From NCBI RefSeq assembly GCF_904849725.1, contig NC_058519.1, positions 180,595,703-180,659,702 of the forward strand: DNA of 64,000 nucleotides. The letters run 5' to 3'. Positions 33,941 through 45,475 of the stretch are shown here, in pieces. Position numbers and translations under genes: made by a program. The first letter of the stretch is position 1; every line of letters begins with the position of its first letter. The notes beneath the pieces were generated by a model that searched no databases, was not told the origin of the DNA, and saw nothing but the letters and a program-made list of their open reading frames with translations. This DNA is from Hordeum vulgare subsp. vulgare. Taxonomy: Eukaryota; Streptophyta; Magnoliopsida; Poales; Poaceae.

Positions 33941-34104
33941 CTAGAGAGAGAGAGAGAGAGAGAGAAATCTAGGTACTATCTAGGGACTCGTAGGTCTGTG
34001 ATAGACTACTCACACATCACCATGGGAGCATCAAGGTTTATGTACATGCTCTTCATGATCGATCCCCCTCTCGAAGTGCATCCAAAGAGGGCTCATAGTT
34101 TGGG
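33941..34104. repeat. (GA)n microsatellite and short unassigned stretch
   Basis: AGAGAG run at 33943-33965 followed by about 140 bases with no recognised feature, up to the start of the copia LTR fragment. Confidence 0.6.
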
Positions 34105-34589
34105 TCACGTGACTAACTTTTTAGTCACATTGCTTTCAAGGCTTATATGTAATGTTGTATTACCGAGTGGGCCCCGAGATACCTCTACGTCACACGGAGT
34201 GATAAATCCCAGTCTTGATCAATGCTAACTCAACGGACACCTTTGGAGATGCCTATAGAGTACCTTTATAGTCACCCAGTAACATTGTGACGTTTGATAC
34301 ACACGAGGCATTCCTCGGTGTCAGTGAGTTACATGATCTCATGGTCATAGGAATGAATACTTGACATGCAGAAAACAATAGCAACAAAATGACACGATCA
34401 CATGCTACGTTCATAGTTTGGGTCTTGTCATCACATCATTCTCCTAATGATGTGACCCCGTCATCAAGTGACAACACTTGTCTATGGCTAGGAAACCTTA
34501 ACCATCGTTGATCAACACACTAGTCTACTAGAGACTCACTAGGGACATAGTTTTGTCTATATACCCACACATGCATTTATGTTTCCATC
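34105..34589 (-). repeat. Fragment of the copia 3' LTR, truncated on both sides
   Basis: Aligns by eye with 61243-61730 of the intact 5' LTR (shared TCACGTGACTAACT, GAGTGGGCCCCGAGATACCT). The outer half is missing at the left. At the right the last 95 or so bases are missing and pol follows directly. Confidence 0.85.
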
Positions 34590-35378
34590 TGCCAGATTTC
34601 ATAATCGAAAAATGCAGCTATTGCTAACATGATTCGGACGGACTTAAGCATCGCTATGGGTGAGAATGTCTCATCGTAGTCAACTCCTTGAACTTGTGAA
34701 AAACCCTTTGCCACAAGTCGAGCTTTATAAACGGTCACATTACCGTCCTCTTATATCTTCTTCTTAAAAACCCATTTGTTCTGAATAGCCTTGCGACCTT
34801 CAGGTAATACTTCCAAAGTCCACACTTTGTTTTCCTACATAGATCCTATCTCAGATTTCATGGCTTCTAACCATTTGTTGGAATCTAGGCCCAACATCGC
34901 TTCTCCATAACTCACAGGCTCATTGTTGTCTAACAACATGATAGAAAAGACAGGATTCTCGTACCACTCGGGAGCAGTACGTGCTCTTGTCCACCTGCGA
35001 GGTCTGAAAGTAACTTGATCTGAAGCTTCATGATCATCTTCATTATCTTCCTCTTCAACTGGTGTTACCTCGATAGAAATTTCTTTCTGCCCCGCGCCAC
35101 CATTTTGTTGAAGCAAAGGTTCTCTAACCTCATCAAGTTTTATCTTCCTCCCACTCAATTCTTTCGAGAGAAACTCTTTGTCAAGAAAAGCTTCGTTCTT
35201 AGCGACAAACACTTTGCCCTTGGATCTGAGAGAGAAGGTATACCCAACTGTCTCCTTTGGGTAACCTATGAAGACGCACTTTTCCGCTTTGGGTTCCAGC
35301 TTTTCAGGCTGAAGCTTTTTGACATAAGCATCATATCCCCAAACTTTAAGAAACGACAACTTTGGCTTCTTGCCATAC
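34590..35378 (-). pseudogene. Copia pol fragment: integrase end to reverse-transcriptase start
   Basis: Encodes LKVWGYDAYVKKLQPEKLEP, CVFIGYPKETVGYTF (the integrase-RT linker) and DSNKWLEAMKSEIGSM; after a stop at 34835 the frame remnant continues with VWTLEVLPEGRKAIQNKW and YDETFSP-type reverse-transcriptase sequence. Cut at 35378 by the Tat gypsy; continues at 47879. Confidence 0.85.
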
Positions 35379-35913
35379 TGTCGTGGGTATAAGTCTGACA
35401 GTAGAAGTATGGGGTACGAAAGTATATGGGCAGAGCCCTAGCTACGGCGAGGATGTATGAGTTCAGGCCCCTCTACGGTGGAGGTAAAAGCCCTATGTCT
35501 CAGTGCTCTTGGGAGCTTTGTGTCGAGTGTATTGTGGATTACAGCAAGTGCCAACCCCTGCACCAATGGGGAAGGGCGGCTTATATAGAGTGCGCTGCCC
35601 TTCATAATGGCCCGGTAGACAGGGGTGGAATAGTGGCGAGTAAACGCTTACGTTACAAGTAACGTAAGCTTTAAATGCTAATAATGGTGTATGAAAACGT
35701 ATGACCGTTGTCCTCCTGGGAGGTTATGATGTACAGAGTGGATTCCAGTCGGAACGTTAAATATGCTCCGAGTGGATCGTCGCCGACTGGATGATGGGGG
35801 CGCCCTCAGTTCAGTCGGAACTGTCTAAGGGCCTTGTCTTCTATGAAGGGTAGTCCTTGGGTAGGACCTATAGGGCAGACCTATGACCCTACCCTCGGAC
35901 TATAACCCCATCA
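35379..35913 (-). repeat. 3' LTR of the Tat gypsy
   Basis: Plus strand starts TGTCGTGGGTATAAGTCTGA and ends ACTATAACCCCATCA. The polypurine-like segment next to it on the minus strand is ATTCGGGGACTAA (35914-35926). Confidence 0.92.
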
Positions 35914-35926
35914 TTAGTCCCCGAAT

Positions 35927-36432
35927 GGATCGGGGTTGGAACGATGAAGTGATGTCTGGAGTTTGGAACCGACTGGTATTGAGGTAACTTTAGCGGTGTT
36001 TGCCTCGATCCATTTTATCCTTACAGCTAGTGATCCGAGTGAATAGCCAGTGAAACGAACCGTGAGGGACCGAATGCTTCCGCGGAATCTTTCGACGTGA
36101 CTGGTCATACTGACAGCGTCGGATTTTCCGGGATCCTCAAATTTCGGTTGCTGCGCGCTAAGCGGGAATGACGACATCGCCATCGAGTAGGTTTAGCCTC
36201 CTCGATTACCGCGCCGTTATCTTCTCCACTAATCTTGCAGCGGCCGGTTGGGGGGATAAGATCCGGGGCCCACCTGTAGGTGACTCAGTCGGAGGCCTAT
36301 TAAAGCTTCGCCGACGGACCTTCCTGTTGTGCTGCTCATCCTTCTCCCGTTAATCTCACCCTTTCCCGCAACTCCTTGCGCACCTCTAGCCACCTCCTTC
36401 CCCTCCTCCTCTGCGGATCCGTCACCCTCGCC
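35927..36432. other. Spacer between the 3' LTR and the antisense gene
   Basis: No coding feature. It presumably holds the promoter of the antisense gene; TATTAAAG at 36298-36305 is a weak TATA candidate, 128 bases before the ATG. Confidence 0.4.
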
Positions 36433-39400
36433 ATGACGAAGGGACAGACCAGCAAGCTCGAGGCGAAGAAGAAGAAGAAGGGGGCGGCCTCCACTTAGCG
36501 GCGGCAGCGGGCGTTGCCGGCAGGCTGGATCCAGGGGGACTTCCTCCCCTCCTCGGTGATGGAGAACGGCGTGCTGGAGCTGGTGGAGCACGGCATGGTT
36601 GTCAACAAGACCTGGAGGCTGCCGGAAGGCGAGACGGAGCCGGCGCCGAAGGAGGGGGAGCGCGTTCTGCTGCTCAGCCACATGGCCAGAGGTTTCTCCT
36701 TGCCTCCCCATCCTTTCTTCCAAGGTATCATGAATTACTTCGCGGCGCAGCTCCATCACTTCCCTCCGAATGAGATAGCTCATCTTTTCGCATTCATCAC
36801 CCTGTGTGAGTGCTTCATAGGATGCCCCCCCCCCACTGGGGGCTCTTCAGATACGTTTTCTCCGCTAGATCTCAGACTGTTAAGAAGCTTAGCCAGTCTG
36901 ATGATAAGACGCACATCCTCCAGCTCTGCGGGGGTTCAGGATTTCAAAAGAAAACAAAGAGTAGCTATCCCTCCCTTCAGCTATCTGAGTCAGTTAGGAA
37001 CTGGCAATCGTCCTGGTTCTATTGCCAGGACATTGCTTACCCGAATGCTTCGAGTGGGTTGCCACCTTTCAGTTTAGACCGTCCGGGCCCTCCCAGGAAG
37101 CTAGCGCTCTCTAAGGGAGAAAGAACCCAGATCTAGCCTTTGGTCGACGCGCTGATAGCCGTCGTCCGGAGGAGAGTCACCGGCATGGACCTGCTCGAGA
37201 CTTTTCTGGGTCGGCGCATCCAGCCGCTGCAGGCCCGAGACCACGCTATGTGGGATTACACGGGGCCTTCGGATACCACTCGGTCTCATCCAGAGGACGT
37301 GAGCGGGGAGACTGTGAGTGCGTGGGTCCGCAGCATCACAGGCACATGTGATAACCCCGTGGGAGCTCGGCGGGTGAAGGCCTTCCGCGCCGAAAATCCT
37401 CCTCCGACTGAGGTGAGTACATGCTGTCGAGTGCCTTTAACCTTCTCAGTTTTATTGATTTTCTTGTCTCGATGACTGACGTTGTCGACTGTGTTTTGTG
37501 CAGGAGTGGACGAACTGGCATTCTGCAGTCTCCAATGGGAATCCAGTCGAGGAAGAGGAAGGCAGCATGGAGGGCAGCGCGGATAGCGTCGAGTACGTCT
37601 CTGACAGTGGGGAGACGGAGGAGCAGATGGAAGAGGAGGAGGAGGAGAGTGGGGAGCAGAGCTCCTCACCCTCACCACCAGAACAACGAACCAAGCACCG
37701 TCATGACCCCGCTGCTCTGCCGGCTCCTCCCGTGGCCCCGAGTGCTCGGAGTGTGAACAGAACCAGGGGCGCTTCTGCCGAGCCCGTGAATCAGCCGTCC
37801 AAGGTGGCTAAACCCAGCGGGTCTAAGCCTCGGAAAGCTTTGCCTCGGATGAGGATCGTTGTTCCGGTCGCCTCAGCGTAAGTGTCTTTGCTCTTCCATC
37901 TTCCTTCAGTATCCGATTGGACTCTTCTTTTTGGGAATTCATGTTTACCCGTCGAGTGGAATTCACTCAACAAAGCTGCTACCTCCGCCACCTCTCCGCC
38001 GCGTCAGGATGATGATCCCATGGACACTGATAATGCCGCCACGTCCCAGCAAGGTACGTTGTCATGACTCCGAGAGCTGTACTACCGTTTCGCGAGTGTT
38101 GTCTTTGATCTTGACCTTTTTCTGTATTTTTATTTTGTTCAGTCGGGCTTCCTTCGGAGGTGATCCATCTGGACGATGACGACCAAAGGAGGTCGGAACC
38201 AGCTTTGGCGCCTGCTTCTGGGGTTATCCAACCTGCTGCCAATCCCGCCAGGAGCGTTCCACCGACCGAGACGATGGCCCTCACGGCGGAATCGACTAGA
38301 GCAGAGCTCGGGATGCCCAGGGAGCCTTCTGCCACGCCGGGTCCGTCGGCTGTTCAATATGATGCCCGACGCCTCCCGCAGGATCAGGTAGGAGCCGCCA
38401 AGGACGCCATGGTGCAAGTGGAGCTGATGGTGGGCGATGCCAAGGGAGCATATGACTCCATCGCGTCTCTGCACCAGAAGAGCTTGGAGCTTCGGGATGA
38501 TATCCAAGTAAGTGCACCAGTAAGTGTTTACATTCCTCTTGGTACCCACTGGGGGTTTCAGCAAGATACTCGGATAGAGTAGGTTGATTTTTCAGTGGGT
38601 TCACTCCGAGTGAACCCAGTGGGTGTAGTCCCCGAGACTTCTGTCGAGTGCTTGCACCGGCAGTTGTCTTTATATGTATTTTCCATAATCTCTACAGATC
38701 AGAGTTGATCTGGCCGAATGGTACCAGTGGGGGCACGCCGAGTGCACCTGCTGGGTGTAGTCTCCGAGAGTAGTGTTACTCATAGTGTTGTTGGTTTGCT
38801 ATGGAGCTCAATGGGACCGACCTGTTCGAGCTTCATACCAATGGGGTCACTCTCAGTGAACCCACTGGGTGTAGTCCCCGAGACCGCTGTCGATTGCTTG
38901 CATCGGCAGGGGTCTGAAGAATTTTGAGTTTTTATTGTTTTGTCATATCTTTCGAGACTTTTTCCTTGTTGAATGTGGCTGATCCTCCCTTTGTGTCTCT
39001 TTGACAGAAGACTTGTGAAAGGAGATCAGCCTATAATGCTCTGAAGGCCGAGAAGACTCAACTTGTTGCGGACTTGGAGGTGGATGTGAATGATCTGACT
39101 AGCATGAAGAAGGCTCTCGCTGAACGAGAGAAATCTTTGGAGGAATCTCGGGAGACTAACAAGGCACTGGTGACCGAGGTAGAAAAAATGAAGAAGGAGA
39201 GATCTGACTGGATGGCCCAGCAGAAGTTAATGAACAATCGGTGCAAAGCGCAGGAGAACTACGTCGGCGACTGGGCGAAGAAGATGGTCGCACTGCTTGG
39301 TGGTAAGTTGCTTGCCGAGTGCTCTTTGACTTTGTAGTTCACTCCGCGCTTATTTTTTCCATGTCTTTTCTTTGCAGATTTATGTCGGGACGTTGAAGCC

Positions 39401-39859
39401 GAAACTGCTGAAATTGAACGGTCGCTTGGGCAACCCAATGTTCCACTCGGTGATGAAGCTAACCGGGACATGTTCCAAGTGAATTCCCGCCTTAACAAGG
39501 TGGGTTCTTTCATTGGTCGCCTGAGAGGAGTTGTCGGCCGAATTGACAAGGAGCTATGGCCTGAAGATGACTCCCGGAACGAGATAGAGGGGTTGATGAC
39601 CCGATTGGAGGACGTCCCAAGCAGAGTGCAGGCATGGAAGAAATCTGCCGATCAGTGTGGCGCGGACGTGGCGCTGTCTCTGGTCCGAGTGCACTGCAAG
39701 GAAGCCCGTGAAGACAAGCTGAAGACGTTGCAAGTCGCCAACACCAAGAAGCTTCAATTTGAATATTTCATGGAGACCTTCCTCGACACGGCCACTCGGA
39801 TTGCAGATGGAATCGACCTCGACACCTTTCTGGAGCCTACCAGCCCCGGCGACGCTTGA
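36433..39859 (+). pseudogene. Antisense gene of the Tat gypsy (putative gypsy-type transposon protein, PF04195-like), with introns
   Basis: A spliced gene on the strand opposite gag-pol. Exon 1 (36433-37412) reads MTKGQTSKLEAKKKKKGAAS, then GWIQGDFLPSSVMENGVLEL, WRLPEGETEPAPKEGERVLL, SHMARGFSLPPHPFFQGIMN and the helical segment up to PPHWGLFRYVF, the hallmark of the Transposase_28/gypsy-type transposon family. Further exons are 37504-37877 (acidic EEEE/Ser-rich), a small one ending 38054, 38143-38507, 39008-39302 (coiled coil, MKKALAEREKSLEESRETNK) and 39378-39859 (ending TSPGDA). Introns have GT-AG ends. TAG stops at 36496 and 37134 and a C10 run with shifted frame near 36825 disable it. The function is unknown. 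Confidence 0.75.
38590..38910 (+). repeat. Three imperfect repeats within an antisense-gene intron
   Basis: Segments built on CAGTGGGTTCACTCCGAGTG / GGTGTAGTCCCCGAGAC at about 38595-38660, 38725-38775 and 38840-38905. Each contains a small inverted repeat (GGGTTCACTC/GAGTGAACCC). Confidence 0.75.
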
Positions 39860-40159
39860 TAAACTTTATGCTGAACGCGTATTTACCTCGGTATGCCGAG
39901 TGTAGTCTGTATTAAACTTTGGCCACTGCTGTTGGCCAGCACATTCGTGGCTCAGTGTGGATAAACTTGATTCATACCGAGCCGACTGATCGTAGAGCCA
40001 ATTTGAATTCGAACCGGATCTTTTCCTCTTCTTTCGCTGAGTTTTTTTTTGACACGATTTTGACTCGTGGTTTCGTCTCCTCGTGAAGCCAATGGCAAAC
40101 ATGCGGAGCATGTAGTTGTCAGTTGTCTTCACATCCACATGAGCCTCAGTGAGGGTCTG
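39860..40159. other. Spacer between antisense gene and tandem array
   Basis: No gene. Contains the 3' end of the antisense transcript unit, presumably. Confidence 0.4.
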
Positions 40160-41266
40160 CTAAGCCTCCGAGTGTATCTCGAGTGCCCACTCGGAGGAAG
40201 CTTTTTACTTAGGTGATACTGGTTCGCGGCTAAGTCTCCGAGTGTGACTTGAAATGCACCCTCGGAGCGAGTTGTTTACTTAGGCGACTCTGAGTCGCAG
40301 CTAAGTCTACGAGTGTGACTTTTAGTGCACACTCGGAGTGAGTTTTTTACTTAGGCGACTCTGGGTCGCAACTAAGTCCCCGAGTGTGACTTTTAGTGCG
40401 CACTCGGAGCGAATTTTTACTTAGGCGACTCTGGGTCGCACCTAAGTCCCCGAGTGTGACTTTTCATGCACACTCGGAGCGAGTTGTTTACTTAGGCGAC
40501 TCTGGGTCGCAGCTAAGTCCCCGAGTGTGACTTTTAGTGCACACTCGGAGTTAGTTTTTTACTTAACCGACTCTGGGTCGCAGCTAAGTCTCCGAGTGTG
40601 ACTTTTCGTGCACACTCGGAGCGAGTTGTTTACTTAGGCGACTCTGGGTCGCAGCTAAGTCCCCGAGTGTGACTTTTAGTGCACACTCGGAGCGAGTTTT
40701 TACTTAGGCGACTCTGGGTCGCAGCTAAGTCTCCGAGTGTGACTTTTCGTGCACACTCGGAGCCAGATTTTACTTAGGCGACTCTGGGTCGCAGCTAAGT
40801 CTCCGAGTGTGATTTTTTAGTGCACACTCGGAGCGAATTTTTACTTAGGCGACTCTGGATCGCAGCTAAGTCTCCGAGTGTGACTTTTAGTGCACACTCG
40901 GAGCGAGTTTTTACTTAGGCGACTCCGGGTCGCAGCTAAGTCCCCGAGTGTGACTTTTCGTGCACACTCGGAGCGAGTTGTCACTTAGGCGACTTTGGGT
41001 CGCAGCTAAGTCCCCGAGTGTGACTTTTTAGTGCACACTCGGAGCGAGTTTTTACTTAGGCGACTCTGGGTCGTAGCTAAGTCTCCGAGTGTGACTTCTT
41101 AGTGCACACTCGGAGCGAGTTTTTACTTAGGCGACTCTGGGTCGCAGCTAAGTCTCCGAGTGTGACTTTTAGTGCACACTCGGAGCGAGTTTTTACTTAG
41201 GCGACTCTGGGTCGCAGCTAAGTCCCCGAGTGTGACTTTTGGCACACACTCGGAGTTAGTTTTTTA
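40160..41266. repeat. Tandem array, 16 units of about 71 bp, each with a hairpin
   Basis: Consensus runs CTAAGTCTCCGAGTGTGACT, TTTAGTGCACACTCGGAGCG, AGTTTTTACTTAGGCGACTC, TGGGTCGCAG. CTCCGAGTGTG pairs with CACACTCGGAG across a 9-base loop in nearly every unit. The units vary as CTCC/CCCC at the stem start and GTTGTTT/GTTTTT in the spacer. The first two and the last are most diverged. It lies between pol and the antisense gene. Confidence 0.95.
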
Positions 41267-41368
41267 GACCGGAGTCTGCAAATGTGGAAGAATTTTGAAT
41301 CGGCAAGAAATTAATCTGCTTTGTATTACTTTGATGATACTTGCTCTTTACATTGTCTCTGTCGGCGG

Positions 41369-44300
41369 TTATGTGTAGAAGCGCTTCAGTAGATCTCCAT
41401 TCCATGCTTGCGGCTCGTCCGTTTCCCTCTCGAGGTTGTAGAGTCGATATGCTCCGTTGTTCAGCACCTTAGAAATGATGAACGGTCCTTCCCAGGCGGG
41501 AGCCAACTTGTGTGGTCTCTATTGATCCACTCGGAGCACCAGGTCGCCTGCTTGAAACGTGCGGCTTCTGACGTGCCGCGCATGAAATCGTCGTAGATCT
41601 TGTTGATAAATTGTTGAACGGGTCAGTGCCATCTCGCGCTCCTCTTCTAAAAGGTCTACTCCGTCTTGCCTGGCTTGCTCTGCTTCGGCTTCAGAGAAGA
41701 GTTCGACTCGTGGAGAGTTGTGAAGCAAGTCACTCGGAAGGACTGCCTCTGCTCCATAAACGAGGAAAAACGGGGATCGCCCTGTCGATCTGTTCGGAGT
41801 TGTTCGGAGGCCCCACAGCACCGAAGGCAGCTCGGTGACCCATGCGTCGGCTGCATGTCCAACTTCCTGCAGGAGTCGAGGTTTCAACCCTTGAAGAATG
41901 AGTCCATTCGCCCGCTCCGCTTGTCCATTTGTTTGGGGGTGCGTGACGGATGCAAAATCCACTCGGATACCTTGGCCTGCGCAAAAACCTTTGAACCTGT
42001 CCGAGTCAAAGTTTGTGCCATTGTCGGTGATTATGTTGTGCGGAACCCCGTATCTGGCGATGATGTCTCTGATAAATTTGATGGTCGTAAGGGCATCAAG
42101 CTTCTTGATAGGCTTGGCTTCAATCCACTTGGTAAACTTGTCGACTGCTACCAGCAGATGGGTGAATCCTCCTTGGCCTATTCTGAATGGTCCGACTGTA
42201 TCTAATCCCCACACGGCGAATGGCCAAGCAAGAGGAATTGTCTTCAGCGCAGACGTTGGCTTGTGTGACTTGTTTGAATAGAACTGACAGCCTTCGCAAC
42301 GGTCGACTATATCTTTTGCCATTTCATTCGCCTGCAACCAGAAGAAACCAGCTCTGAATGCTTTGGCGACGATTGCCCTTGAGGAGGCAGGATGGCCGCA
42401 AGTTCCCGGGTGAATTTCTTCCAAGATTAACTGCCCCTCTTCAGGAGAAATACACCACTGAAGGACGCCTGAAACACTTTCCCTGTATAACTGGTCATCA
42501 ATGACGGTGAAGAACTTCGACCTGTGAACGATCTGCCTAGATTGGACTTTGTCTTCTGGTAACTCTTGCCTCATGATGTACGCAATGAACGTCACAGTCC
42601 ATTCGGGAATGACAGCTAGAATCTCCATGATCAAATCAACCACAGCGGGAACCTTGACTTCAGTCTGATCTGTTGAGCTCTTCGGTTGTATAGGTTCCTC
42701 TATAAAAGGATCGTCTTTTACCGAGGGGAGGTGTAGGTGCTCGAGGCAGACATCACTCGGGACCGGTCTCCATGTGGATCCAAGTTTTGCCAATTCATCT
42801 GCTGCTTGGTTTTTCAGTCGAGGAACATGGTGAAGTTCCAGACCTTCGAACTTCTTCTCGAGCTTTCTTATTGCGTTGCAGTATGCAGTCATGGTGGTGT
42901 TCCTTACATCCCACTCCTTCATTACTTGATTAACCACTAGCTCTGAGTCGCCATAGACCATCAGGCGACGGACACCGAGTGTGATGGCCATGCGCAACCC
43001 GTAAAGGAGAGCTTCGTACTCTGCTTCATTGTTGGAAGAATCAAAATGGATCTGCAACACATACTTGAGTTTATCACCTTTTGGGGATATGGGCACTACG
43101 CCGGCACCGGAGCCATTCAACATCTTGGACCCATCGAAGAACATGGTCCAATGAGCCGAGTAGATGTGAGTCGGTTGCTGTTGTTCTACCCATTCTGCTA
43201 TGAAATCAGCAAGAGCTTGAGACTTTATAGCTTTCTTGGCTTCGAACTTGATGTCGCAGTATAGCATCTCCATTGCCCACTTTTCCACTCGGCCTGATGC
43301 GTCCCGATTGTGGAGAATTTCCGACAACGGAGCATCAGATATGACAGATACCGAGTGGTCTTGGAAATAATGAGCCACCTTCTTTGCAGTCATGTAGATC
43401 CCATAAATAAGCTTCTGATAATGGGGATACCTCTGCTTGGAAGGAGTCAGGACTTCGGAAACATAATATACTGGCCGCTGAACCTTGTACGCTTTGCCTT
43501 CTTCTTCGTGTTCGACTGTCAGAACGGTGCTAACGACTTGATTTGTAGCCGCGATGTACAGAAGAAGGGGTTCTTTACTGAGCGGGGCAGTAAGAACCGG
43601 CTGGGTGGAAATCAGGGCTTTGAGGTTGTCGAATGCGATTTGGGCTTCGTCTGTCCACTCGAAGGTATCTGACTTCTTCATGAGTCGGTACAGAGGTAAC
43701 GCCTTCTCGCCGAGTCGAGTGATAAACCTGCTTAAAGCCGCTAGGCAACTTGTGAGCTTTTGAACATCATGTACTCTTACCGGCCACTCCATTCGAACAA
43801 TGGTCCCGATCTTTTCGGGGTTGACATCGATCCCTCGTTCGGAAACGAAGAAACCGAGTAACTTCCCGCTGGGAACGCCGAATGAACACTTGGCTGGGTT
43901 GAGCTTGATATCGTACCTACGTAGGTTGGCGAATGTTTCTACCAAGTCAGTCAGCAGGTCGGAACCTTTGCGTGACTTGACTACGATATCGTCCATATAT
44001 GCCTCCACATTTCGACCGGTCTGGTCTAGGAGGCATTTTTGGATCATGTGCATAAAAGTTGCTCCTGCATTCTTCAAACCGAATGGCATAGTGATGTAAC
44101 AGAAGCACCCGAATGGGGTGATGAAGGGTGTTTTTAATTCATCCGGACCATACAGACGGATTTGATGATAGCCCGAATAGGCATCAAGGAAGGATAAGCG
44201 CTCGCAACCCGCAGTCGAATCAACGATTTGATCAATGCGGGGGAGCGGGAAGTGGTCTTTCGGACAGACCTTATTAAGATGCTTGAAGTCGATGCACATA

Positions 44301-45370
44301 CGGAGAGACTTGTCCTTCTTGGGCACCATGACAACATTAGCGAGCCACTCGGAGTGGTGTACCTTGCGAATGAAGTTAGCTGCCAAAAGTTTAGCCACCT
44401 CCTCTCTGATTGCTTTCCTCTTGTGCGCGGCGGACCGACGCACGCGTTCTCGGACGGGCCGAGCGGCAGGATCCACATGCAGTCGATGCTCAGCCAACTC
44501 CCTGGGTACACCTGGCATGTCAGCAGGCTTCCATGCAAAAATGTCCCAGTTCTCACAGAGGAATTGGATGAGCTCGGCTTCCTATTTTGGATCAAGGGTG
44601 GTGGAGATGTTTGTTGGGGCGGAGGTGTCGTCCGTCGGGTGGATTCTTACTTTCTTCGTGTCGCCCGCCGACTGGAATGCGGACTCGAAAGCTGGCTTCT
44701 TTGAACGCATCAGGTCAGCGGGGTCGGCAGTCTTCTTGTACTCATCCAACTCAAGTACAACCATCTGATGATCTGCAATTCTTGACCCCTGCTGCAGACA
44801 CTCCTCAGCCCGCTGCCGATTGCGTGTGACAGTAATCACACCTTTGGGACCGGGCATCTTCAGCTTCAAATAGACGTAACATGGACGGGCCATGAAACGC
44901 GCATATGCCGGACGGCCCAGAATCGCATGGTATGCACTCTGGAAGTCTACCACCTCGAATGTTAACTTCTCTTTGCGGAAGTTCTTGTCAGAGTCGAAGA
45001 TGACATCCAACGCAATCTGGCCGAGTGACTTCGCCTTTCTTCCTGGGACGACTCCATGGAACTGCATACTGCTCTTGCTAAGTCTGGACATCGGAATGCC
45101 CATTCCCTTGAGAGTATCGGTGTACATGATATTCAAGCCATTGTCGCCGTCCATGAGGACTTTGCGCAACCTAACTCCTTCCACCACCGGGTCGACGACC
45201 AGAGCTTGCCTCCCTGGGGTGGGTACGTGTGCTGGGTGGTCTGACTGATCAAAGGTGATCGCAGTCTGTGACCACTTGAGGAACGTGGGAGTGGATGGGG
45301 TTGCCATGTTTACCTCCCTGTTGACCAGCTTCAGTCGACTTTTGCTTTCCACATCAGCAAAAATCATCAA
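41369..45370 (-). pseudogene. Tat gypsy pol: protease, reverse transcriptase, two RNase H domains, integrase
   Basis: One continuous phase broken only by TAG at 44582-44584 and TAG at 41519-41521. Protease: VRLRKVLMDGDNGLNI with the active-site Asp, then ILGRPAYARFMA. Reverse transcriptase: SLRMCIDFKHLNKVCPKDHF, SGYHQIRL, catalytic EAYMDDIVVKS. A decayed gypsy RNase H (VSVISDAPLSEI, lacking acidic residues) is followed by a second, archaeal-type RNase H (MFFDGSKMLNGSGAG, SNNEAEYEALLYGL, YGDSELVVNQ). Integrase: H2C2 (HPGTCGHPAS...CEGCQFY), GLDTVGPF, ITDNGTNFDSDRF, PQTNGQAERANG (DDE). After the second TAG the tail RPHKLAPAWEGPF to FYT ends at 41369. Confidence 0.92.
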
Positions 45371-45475
45371 TGTTGCATGGACTTGGGGGAACGGATCCTC
45401 CTTGTCCTCATCATCTTGCTCGGTGTCCTTCTCACTCGGTTGTCCTTCACCGAATCCTTGGATCAGGAGGCGACA

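Noticed and set aside
40160..41266. Regularly spaced repeats resembling a CRISPR array
   Set aside because: The unit is continuous, with no unique spacers; the genome is a plant and the array lies inside a gypsy element. It is a tandem satellite.
42230..44768. Plus-strand frames of 120-180 codons opposite the Tat pol
   Set aside because: They are shadows of pol, whose reverse-strand motifs are unmistakable.
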